From NCBI GenBank assembly GCA_030590585.1, contig JAUUYD010000195.1, positions 1-5,400 of the forward strand: a stretch of DNA of 5,400 bases. Direction: 5' to 3'. This DNA is from Spirochaeta sp. (lineage in GTDB: Bacteria; Spirochaetota; Spirochaetia; Spirochaetales_E; Spirochaetaceae_B). Made by a program: the position numbers and the translations under genes. Positions within the stretch are counted from its first letter, which is position 1. The number at the start of each line of letters is the position of its first letter. Under the pieces are notes generated by a model that was not told the origin of the DNA, made no database searches, and saw only the letters and a program-made list of their open reading frames with translations. Below, piece after piece: positions 1-4,819 of the stretch.

Positions 1-154
1 ATAAGAGGCCGCATGAATTGCTGTATATGATGAAAATGAGCCAAAGGCGAATGTAAATCATATCGTGCAAATCATCAGCGGCCTCATGAATTAGACCGAA
101 TCTCCCGGCCTCAAACCTAAGCAAACCAGGTGTAATTCATAAGAGGCCGCTGAT
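1..154. repeat. Three related GAGGCCGC/ATGAATT repeat copies
   Basis: Three copies of one motif lie in the non-coding left edge. Copy A (1-19) reads ATAAGAGGCCGCATGAATT. Copy B (74-93) reads ATCAGCGGCCTCATGAATTA. Copy C (133-154) reads TAATTCAT, then AA, then GAGGCCGCTGAT. A and C share 12 identical bases, ATAAGAGGCCGC, as direct repeats. B and C are inverted repeats with a two-base bulge. In A and B the GC core is inverted relative to a flank that keeps its orientation. Copy A is probably cut by the window edge. Whether these are a dispersed intergenic element or only terminator and attenuator arms cannot be told from this window. No convincing coding sequence covers the stretch. Confidence 0.6.
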
Positions 155-160
155 TTTTTT
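74..160 (+). terminator. Probable Rho-independent terminator of an upstream unit
   Basis: The arm at 74-85 (ATCAGCGGCCTC) is perfectly complementary to 143-154 (GAGGCCGCTGAT). After a two-base bulge, ATGAATTA (86-93) pairs with TAATTCAT (133-140). This makes about 20 base pairs closing a 39-base loop, followed directly by a seven-T run (154-160). The long loop is unusual for a terminator, but the GC-rich stem with an adjoining T-tract is the expected form. It would end a plus-strand transcript that begins left of the window and insulate the operon starting at 241. Confidence 0.5.
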
Positions 161-180
161 GATAAAAATGAAAAAAACAC

Positions 181-222
181 TTGATTCTTTTAGCATACTG
201 TATTAGTGTGGTAGTACACCAC
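181..222 (+). promoter_or_regulatory. Candidate operon promoter with imperfect palindromic operator
   Basis: A -35-like TTGATT (181-186) precedes weak -10 candidates: TAGTGT (204-209) at 17-base spacing, or CATACT (195-200) without a good partner. Overlapping this is an imperfect inverted repeat, TGTATTA (199-205) and TAGTACA (212-218), matching at 6 of 7 arm positions. An offset second dyad, GTGGT (208-212) and ACCAC (218-222), overlaps it. Because the operon encodes a YtrA-type GntR repressor, and such regulators usually bind dyads at their own promoters, this is the most likely autoregulatory operator. The palindrome is visible; the promoter boxes are weak and the regulator match is inference. 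Confidence 0.4.
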
Positions 223-225
223 TTG

Positions 226-234
226 AGGAGGTGA
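226..234 (+). promoter_or_regulatory. Strong ribosome binding site for the ABC ATPase gene
   Basis: AGGAGGTGA is a nearly full-length match to the anti-Shine-Dalgarno sequence. Nine bases separate its AGGAGG core from the ATG at 241, which fixes that start and predicts efficient initiation of the first gene of the operon. Confidence 0.8.
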
Positions 235-240
235 ATAGAT

Positions 241-1095
241 ATGATCAGTATAAAGAACATGACCTTCGGGTATAACGGAGCAATTCTGTTCAATGGATTG
301 AATCTTGAGATGGAAAAGGGAAATATTTATGGGCTTCTCGGTTTGAACGGGGCGGGTAAAACAACTTTGATGAGACTGCTCTCCGGTTTGCTTTTTCCAG
401 GCGAAGGTGAAATCCGGGTGATGGGTGAAGAACCCTCACGCAGGGCTCCCGGGCTTCTCTCCAAAATCTTTGTTCTGCCTGAAGAGCTGAATACGCCTTC
501 GATTTCAGAAAAAGAATTTCTACTTTCCCATTCACCTTTTTATCCCGGATATGACTCCCGGCAATTTGAGCGCTATCTTGGAGAGTTCGATGTTCCAAGG
601 AACAAGAAACTGAACAAGTTATCTTATGGGCAGAAGAAGAAATTCCTCTTGTCTTTCGGCCTGGCCTGCGGTTCGGAACTTCTGGTTCTTGATGAACCTA
701 CCAATGGTTTGGATATTCCCTCTAAAGGCCTGTTCCGCAGACTGGTAGCCGAAGCGCTCACAGAGAACCGGATTTTTATTATTTCAACTCATCAGGTGAG
801 GGATGTGGAATCACTGATAGACCCCATCACCATACTTCACGAGGGTAAGGTTCTCTTTGAGCACAGTATGGACCAGGTGAATAACAGGCTTCATATGACC
901 AGGACCTCATCACCACCAGCGGCGGACGCGGATGGTTTGATTTACAGCGAAGCCGCTGTGGGCGGTTATTGGGCGGTCTGGAAGGGGCCGGATATGAATG
1001 GGGGCCCTCTCGATCTTGAAATCCTGTTTAATACGGTAATTTCAAGACCTGAGGTTTACGCGGAATTGTTCAGAGCTGAAGGAGTAAGTGCATGA
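241..1095 (+). CDS. ABC transporter ATP-binding protein, YtrB-like
   Basis: This 284-residue protein is the nucleotide-binding subunit of an ABC transporter; it hydrolyses ATP on the cytoplasmic face to drive the membrane partner encoded next. The motifs occur in the expected order: Walker A GLNGAGKTT (34-42), signature LSYGQ (127-131), Walker B ELLVLDEP (146-153), D-loop NGLD (155-158) and switch histidine in STHQ (H184). The Q-loop region reads IFVLPEE (76-82), with no glutamine in the usual place. A C-terminal tail of about 80 residues follows the core domain and has no motif I recognise. The start is supported by a near-perfect Shine-Dalgarno nine bases upstream. The stop overlaps the next start as ATGA. 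Context with a GntR repressor and a six-helix protein suggests export or envelope-stress defence rather than nutrient import; the substrate cannot be deduced. Confidence 0.93.
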   Translation: MISIKNMTFGYNGAILFNGLNLEMEKGNIYGLLGLNGAGKTTLMRLLSGLLFPGEGEIRVMGEEPSRRAPGLLSKIFVLPEELNTPSISEKEFLLSHSPFYPGYDSRQFERYLGEFDVPRNKKLNKLSYGQKKKFLLSFGLACGSELLVLDEPTNGLDIPSKGLFRRLVAEALTENRIFIISTHQVRDVESLIDPITILHEGKVLFEHSMDQVNNRLHMTRTSSPPAADADGLIYSEAAVGGYWAVWKGPDMNGGPLDLEILFNTVISRPEVYAELFRAEGVSA

Positions 1096-1880
1096 ATCAG
1101 GTATTGGATATTAAACGTCTGGGCTTTCTGGCCCGTAGGGATATGATAGACGGATGGCGGGGTAATGCCATTGCGTCCGGAGCTGTTGCCGGTTCGATGT
1201 TTCTCCTTGTGGTTCTGCAGGCACTGTTCGATGGACAGCAATCGATGGATTATTCATCGTACCTAATCGGCACATTGATAATCTGGGGAAGCATCAGTGC
1301 CAGCCTGGCATTCACATCTCTTCATGATAAAACAAAAAATGAGAATTACCTGATGCTTCCGGCATCATCTGTTGAGAAAACTCTGGTGAGACTACTGTCG
1401 GTTTCGGTGGCAACTCCGATATTTATCATGATATTGATCAGCCTGGCTTCGCTGATTGCCGAAGGGGTTACTGCGATATTCTTTCATACATACTTTGCAG
1501 CGCTGAACCCGTTTCAGGGAATGTTCTTCAAGATTCTCGGTTATGTCATCATCATTCAGTCGGTGTTTTTCCTTGGAGCCGCATGGTTCAAGAAGGCTCA
1601 TTTCATCAAAACGATACTGACTCTGATTCTTTTTTCGATAGTGCTGGGAATTGTCGGCGCCTTTATGTTCCGCCTGTTGTTTGCATCTTACTTTGAAGGT
1701 TTTTACAACCCGAAGATGATTCACTTTGATATGGGACTCATGATGGAGTCAGAATTTCCGTCTCTGATGAACACCCTTCATATCATCGGGAAGGTGTTTC
1801 TCTATGGCCTGTTGGCACCGTTTTGCTGGGTTATTGCCTGGCTGAGGGTTAAGGAGACCCAGAGTAGTGATGGAGTTTAA
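1092..1880 (+). CDS. ABC transporter membrane protein, six predicted helices
   Basis: This 262-residue integral membrane protein is the probable permease partner of the preceding ATPase. Hydrophobic segments lie at about 26-46, 56-76, 103-125, 146-165, 172-198 and 231-251, giving six predicted helices and a cytoplasmic, charged N-terminus. A loop motif, YLMLPASSVEKTLVRLL (86-102), resembles the 'LPAS..EK' stretch I recall after the second helix in ABC-2-like permeases next to YtrA-type regulators. It starts inside the ATPase stop (ATGA overlap) with GGAG seven bases upstream, so the two are translationally coupled and should be made in equal amounts. No binding-protein gene is nearby, which argues against an importer. 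The protein has no residue-level signature revealing the substrate. The role is inferred from topology and neighbours; the exact permease family is not certain. Confidence 0.8.
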   Translation: MNQVLDIKRLGFLARRDMIDGWRGNAIASGAVAGSMFLLVVLQALFDGQQSMDYSSYLIGTLIIWGSISASLAFTSLHDKTKNENYLMLPASSVEKTLVRLLSVSVATPIFIMILISLASLIAEGVTAIFFHTYFAALNPFQGMFFKILGYVIIIQSVFFLGAAWFKKAHFIKTILTLILFSIVLGIVGAFMFRLLFASYFEGFYNPKMIHFDMGLMMESEFPSLMNTLHIIGKVFLYGLLAPFCWVIAWLRVKETQSSDGV

Positions 1881-2241
1881 TCAACCAAAAGGTATCTATC
1901 AACAGATAGCTGATCAGGTTCAGGAGAGAATCGCCGGTGGTGAATGGCTCACCGGAGACCGTATACCGTCGGTTCGGGAAATGGCTGTGAACCTGGGAGT
2001 GAATCCCAATACAGTTACCCGGAGTTACCAGAGTCTTCTGGAAAACGCAATTATCGATAACCGCCGGGGTATAGGATATTTCGTAGCGGATAAAGCACGG
2101 GAGAAAATAATGAATGAAATGAAGGTAAAGTTCATCGGGGATGAGCTGCCGAGAATGTTCGAAATGATGAGGAAAATGGGCATCGGAATCAAAGAGTTGA
2201 TTTCTCTGTTTGAGAACTTTGAAGAGGAGGCTTCAGCATGA
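1867..2241 (+). CDS. GntR-family transcriptional regulator, YtrA subfamily
   Basis: This is a short, 124-residue DNA-binding repressor. The N-terminal winged helix-turn-helix spans about residues 10-74, with the typical GntR stretch RIPSVREMAVNLGVNPNTV (32-50), then TRSYQSLLE (51-59) and the wing RRGIGYFV (66-73). Only about 50 residues follow, largely helical, as in the YtrA subfamily, which lacks the large ligand-binding domains of other GntR proteins. Such regulators usually repress their own ABC-transporter operon. The start is ambiguous: GTG at 1867 lies 10 bases after AAGGAG (1851-1856), whereas the adjoining ATG at 1870 lies 13 bases after it. The first gives better spacing, the second a better codon; they differ by one methionine. 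The gene overlaps the permease end by 14 bases and the following GIN gene by 4. It probably binds the dyad near 199-222. Confidence 0.92.
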   Translation: MMEFNQPKGIYQQIADQVQERIAGGEWLTGDRIPSVREMAVNLGVNPNTVTRSYQSLLENAIIDNRRGIGYFVADKAREKIMNEMKVKFIGDELPRMFEMMRKMGIGIKELISLFENFEEEASA

Positions 2242-2957
2242 AAAAAAGTCATATTGCAATGCTGGCGGCAGCCGGGTTCATCGTTGTATTAATGCTGATT
2301 ATGATGGGTTTGGGCCGAATGGCAATCGGTAAATCCCTTGATGTAAAACCTGGTGAAAAATCTGTTGACTGGTCTTTTTCGGGAAACGAAATTTCTGAAA
2401 CACTTGATTTGAAAGGATTTGATTCTGTTGTCGTTGAAGGCAGCTGGACGGTTCGGATCAACAGGTCTGATGAGTTTTCCACCACACTTTTTTACCCTTC
2501 TGAAATGGAAGATAATATTCATGTACAGGTTCGTGCTAATCAGCTTGTACTGGGAACAAATGATTGGAGAGGACATTCGGATACTGACCTGAAGGCTGAA
2601 ATTCATCTGCCGTCATTGACTGAAATCCGAGTTGAAGGTGCGGCAGATATCATTTTCAATGGTTTTGATGAAGAAAAGATGAGTCTTGATATCGACGGAG
2701 CGGCAAATATTGTTGGAAATGATTCCAGCGTGAGGAATCTGTCGGTTAATCTTGACGGTCTTGGAAGGGTTGATATGACAGGAGTACAGGCTGTCAATGC
2801 CCGGGTTGATTTAAACGGCGCCGGTGATATCAGGCTGAAGATGAAAGGCGGTGTACTTGACGGTTCCCTGGATGGTATGGGTAACATAGTCTATTCGGGG
2901 ACAGTGTCTGATGAAGATATCAGCGTTGAAGGTTTGGGAAGAGTACGGTCCGAATAG
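2238..2957 (+). CDS. Membrane-anchored GIN-domain (DUF2807) protein
   Basis: This 239-residue protein has one N-terminal hydrophobic segment (about 7-26) after MKKSH, either an uncleaved anchor or a signal peptide; there is no lipobox cysteine. The rest, predicted to lie outside the membrane, matches the GIN/DUF2807 pattern: an opening LKGFDSVVVEGSWTVRI (58-74) followed by repeating short beta-strand units. Six turn motifs occur at steps of 19-20 residues: EGAADI (133), DGAANI (153), DGLGRV (173), NGAGDI (193), DGMGNI (212) and EGLGRV (231). This is what a stacked beta-solenoid would show. GIN domains are usually described as putative adhesin or autotransporter heads, but no biochemical activity is established. 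It starts inside the GntR stop (ATGA) with AGGAGG seven bases upstream, so it is tightly coupled to the ABC module and may sense or shield the envelope for it. Confidence 0.85.
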   Translation: MKKSHIAMLAAAGFIVVLMLIMMGLGRMAIGKSLDVKPGEKSVDWSFSGNEISETLDLKGFDSVVVEGSWTVRINRSDEFSTTLFYPSEMEDNIHVQVRANQLVLGTNDWRGHSDTDLKAEIHLPSLTEIRVEGAADIIFNGFDEEKMSLDIDGAANIVGNDSSVRNLSVNLDGLGRVDMTGVQAVNARVDLNGAGDIRLKMKGGVLDGSLDGMGNIVYSGTVSDEDISVEGLGRVRSE

Positions 2958-2963
2958 TCCGTC

Positions 2964-2970
2964 AGGAGGT
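2964..2970 (+). promoter_or_regulatory. Ribosome binding site for the M32 carboxypeptidase
   Basis: AGGAGGT lies nine bases before the ATG at 2979 and is as strong as the site of the first gene. It settles the start: an open frame beginning at 2911 in another phase has no such site and lies inside the GIN gene. It also allows the peptidase to be translated independently of the coupled genes upstream. Confidence 0.75.
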
Positions 2971-2978
2971 CATCCAAA

Positions 2979-4496
2979 ATGGGAAATGCAGGCAATATCA
3001 TCATCAAGCTTAAGAAAATGGATGCAACGGTTACGCGCCTCGGGCATATTGCCGCTCTGCTTGAATGGGACCAGGAAACCTACATGCCTGAGGGTGCCGT
3101 CAAGGAAAGGGCCTCTCAGCTGGCAATGATGGTAGGCCTGCATCATGAGAAAATTATTGATGGCGAATGGGAATCTCTATTCTCTGAAATTGGATATAAA
3201 GGAAAGGACATTCCTGCCGGGATTGATAAGGTAGATGCCGCATTTTTAAGAGAATCCTGGAAAAGATGGAAGAAAAAAATCAAGGTACCCCGGGTTCTGG
3301 TTGAAAATATTGCCCGGGAAACCTCTCTATCCCAGGCTGCCTGGGCCGGGGCCAGGAAAGCGGATGATTTTTCAATGTTCGCACCCCACCTGGAAACGGT
3401 GATTGAGCTTGAGAGGGATTATGCGCAAGCCATAGACCCTGATGCGGATATTTACGACACCCTTCTGGATGAATATGAACCAGGTGCCTCTGGAAAAGAA
3501 GTTGCCGTAGTCTTTGATGTACTGGCCGATGGTTTAAGGGAGCTGATGGAGAGGATTCATTCAGGGAATGAACCCCGGATTGATTTTCTGGAGAAACCCT
3601 ATGACATCGACAAGCAGGACGTTTTCGGAAAGAAAATTCAAGATTTCATGGGCTACGATACGAAGCGGGGCAGATTGGATTTGAGTGCCCATCCCTTCAC
3701 CACAACCCTCGGGCCTGATGATGTACGTATTACAACCCGTTATGATGAAAACCTGGTGCTTTCGGGTCTCTTCAGCAATATACACGAAGCCGGCCATGGT
3801 TTGTATGAGCAGGGTATGGGACAAAACCTGCGGAATACACTTCTGGCCGACGGAACGAGTCTGGGTATTCATGAATCACAATCCAGGTTCTGGGAGAATA
3901 CGATAGGCCGCTCTCAGGCTTTCTGGGATCGCTGGTATGGGGTTTTTCAGAATCTGTTCCCTGAAAACCTCTCGGGTGTTGATGAATTGAGCTTCTATCG
4001 GGCTGTAAACCATGTTCAGCCGAGTTTAATCCGGGTTGATGCGGATGAAGTGACTTACTCCTTTCATATTATTATCCGTTTCCGTTTGGAGCAGGCATTA
4101 ATGTCCGGGGATTTGAAGGTAAGTGACCTACCGGGGGCCTGGCGGGATGCCTATCGGGATTTTCTGGGTGTAACTCCGCCAAATGATGCCGATGGATGCC
4201 TTCAGGATGTCCACTGGTCGGTGGGTTTATTCGGTTATTTTCCAACCTACGCCTTGGGAAATCTTTATGCCGCCCAATTTACCAAAGCCATGGAAGAGGC
4301 CTTGGGTCCGGTTTCATCCATTATAAGTTCCGGCTCTGCTGATGTGATTTTAAAATGGCTCAGAGATAATATTCATGTTCATGGTCGGGTCTATTCTCCA
4401 GGTGACCTCTGCCGCCGTGTAAGCGGAAAACCTCTTGATTCATGTTATTTTCTTGAGTATCTGAATAAGAAGTATTCAGGGATTTATGAATTATGA
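2979..4496 (+). CDS. Thermostable carboxypeptidase 1-type metallopeptidase (M32)
   Basis: This 505-residue protein is an M32 (Taq carboxypeptidase family) metallopeptidase, which removes C-terminal residues from peptides in the cytoplasm using one divalent metal. All family marks are present: an N-terminal LLEWDQETYMP (27-37), HPF (238-240), the metal site HEAGH (269-273; H269 and H273 ligands, E270 the general base), HESQSRFWEN (298-307) with E299 as likely third ligand, IRVDADEVTY (351-360), LQDVHW (408-413) and GYFPTYALGNLYAA (419-432). The length matches the usual ~500 residues, so the gene looks complete and active. There is no signal peptide. It begins 21 bases after the GIN stop with its own strong ribosome binding site, so it probably shares the operon transcript. 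A functional link to the ABC module is possible but not shown; peptide recycling is the conservative role. Confidence 0.96.
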   Translation: MGNAGNIIIKLKKMDATVTRLGHIAALLEWDQETYMPEGAVKERASQLAMMVGLHHEKIIDGEWESLFSEIGYKGKDIPAGIDKVDAAFLRESWKRWKKKIKVPRVLVENIARETSLSQAAWAGARKADDFSMFAPHLETVIELERDYAQAIDPDADIYDTLLDEYEPGASGKEVAVVFDVLADGLRELMERIHSGNEPRIDFLEKPYDIDKQDVFGKKIQDFMGYDTKRGRLDLSAHPFTTTLGPDDVRITTRYDENLVLSGLFSNIHEAGHGLYEQGMGQNLRNTLLADGTSLGIHESQSRFWENTIGRSQAFWDRWYGVFQNLFPENLSGVDELSFYRAVNHVQPSLIRVDADEVTYSFHIIIRFRLEQALMSGDLKVSDLPGAWRDAYRDFLGVTPPNDADGCLQDVHWSVGLFGYFPTYALGNLYAAQFTKAMEEALGPVSSIISSGSADVILKWLRDNIHVHGRVYSPGDLCRRVSGKPLDSCYFLEYLNKKYSGIYEL

Positions 4497-4518
4497 GTCA
4501 TGAAAAACGGGAATACCG

Positions 4519-4541
4519 CTGAAATCTCAGGTTTTTTTCAG
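4519..4541 (+). terminator. Weak possible terminator after the peptidase gene
   Basis: CTGAAA (4519-4524) can pair with TTTCAG (4536-4541). Alternatively CTGA/TCAG (4519-4530) forms a four-pair stem directly before a seven-T run (4532-4538). Position and T-tract suit a terminator for the five-gene operon, but either stem is short and AT-rich, so this is tentative. The stronger palindromes further right could serve instead. Confidence 0.25.
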
Positions 4542-4580
4542 AACTGTCTGGAGACGATGGGTGATTCCCAAACGAATGTC

Positions 4581-4613
4581 GGGATCGTTCCTCGCTACGC
4601 TGCGGTACGACCC
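4581..4613. repeat. Imperfect intergenic hairpin (GGGATCGT...ACGACCC)
   Basis: GGG (4581-4583) pairs with CCC (4611-4613), TCGT (4585-4588) with ACGA (4607-4610), CC (4590-4591) with GG (4604-4605), and CTCGC with GCTGC around a TAC loop, with one bulged A and a few mismatches. Compensating arm structure of this kind is typical of dispersed intergenic palindromes. No T-tract follows, so it is not an obvious terminator. Confidence 0.5.
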
Positions 4614-4621
4614 TAAATATG

Positions 4622-4780
4622 AGCAGTGAACTTGTTCATTGCTGAATGAGTGCCGGGAAAGCATGGTTTCATACCCCGCGGCTTGCCGCGGAACAGGGAG
4701 TCGCTTGAGCGACTCCGGGTCCAGGGCTCTGCCCTGGGGTATGATACCCCATTCATTAAGAGATGGTACCCGTAATGAAC
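4622..4780. repeat. Composite nested palindrome, cloverleaf-like repeat element
   Basis: Three compact hairpins sit side by side: CCGCGG/CCGCGG with a CTTG loop (4676-4691), GGAGTCGC/GCGACTCC with a TTGA loop (4697-4716), and CCAGGGC/GCCCTGG with a TCT loop (4721-4737). They are enclosed by TCATACC (4669-4675) pairing with GGTATGA (4738-4744). Further out, TGAATG (4643-4648) pairs with CATTCA (4750-4755) and GTTCATT (4634-4640) with AATGAAC (4774-4780). Alternative folds compete: AGCAGTGAAC/GTTCATTGCT (4622-4643, one mismatch) and GGGGTAT/ATACCCC (4736-4750, one-base centre). This much self-complementarity indicates a REP- or MITE-like intergenic element or a structured RNA. No transposase gene is present in the window. 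It is not a tRNA: there is no TPsiC-loop motif. Confidence 0.65.
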
Positions 4781-4785
4781 ATGAC

Positions 4786-4814
4786 TTGTACCTCTGTATT
4801 GTTTCACCTATAGT
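4786..4814 (+). promoter_or_regulatory. Probable pgsA promoter, very close to the start codon
   Basis: TATAGT (4809-4814) matches the -10 consensus at five of six positions. It sits 17 bases after TTGTAC (4786-4791), whose first three bases match the -35 box. Transcription would start about six or seven bases beyond the -10, that is at about 4820-4821, on or next to the pgsA ATG. The left box adjoins the outer end of the palindromic element (4774-4780). Confidence 0.5.
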
Positions 4815-4819
4815 TTCTT

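Larger units (their letters stand above)
4497..4819. other. Gene-poor, hairpin-rich intergenic region
   Basis: No credible gene lies here. The longest open frame (4639-4899, 86 codons) runs through palindromic repeats, overlaps the pgsA start in another phase, and gives a low-complexity protein without domain character. The stretch instead holds a T-tract after the peptidase gene, an imperfect hairpin (4581-4613), a composite palindromic element (4622-4780) and a promoter for the next gene. The repeat density suggests inserted small intergenic elements. Confidence 0.7.

Noticed and set aside
3..56. C-terminus of an upstream gene in frame 3 (ending at TAA 54-56)
   Set aside because: Only 17 codons are visible, they include repeat copy A, and nothing in them is recognisable; this cannot be decided without sequence to the left.
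1392..1724. Minus-strand 110-codon open frame inside the permease gene
   Set aside because: Antisense shadow of a clear membrane-protein gene, with a charged, low-complexity translation and no start signal.
2911..3129. 72-codon open frame spanning the GIN-peptidase junction
   Set aside because: It overlaps two well-supported genes in a different phase and has no start signal of its own.
4493..4522. Nine-codon open frame overlapping the peptidase stop (ATGA)
   Set aside because: The overlap resembles translational coupling, but the frame ends after nine codons with no recognisable product; it is probably chance.
4669..4744. tRNA gene (76 bases, cloverleaf fold, seven-pair closing stem)
   Set aside because: The length and fold are suggestive, but neither strand has a GTTCRANNC-type TPsiC loop, a D-loop GG or a seven-base anticodon loop; the hairpin loops are only 3-4 bases.
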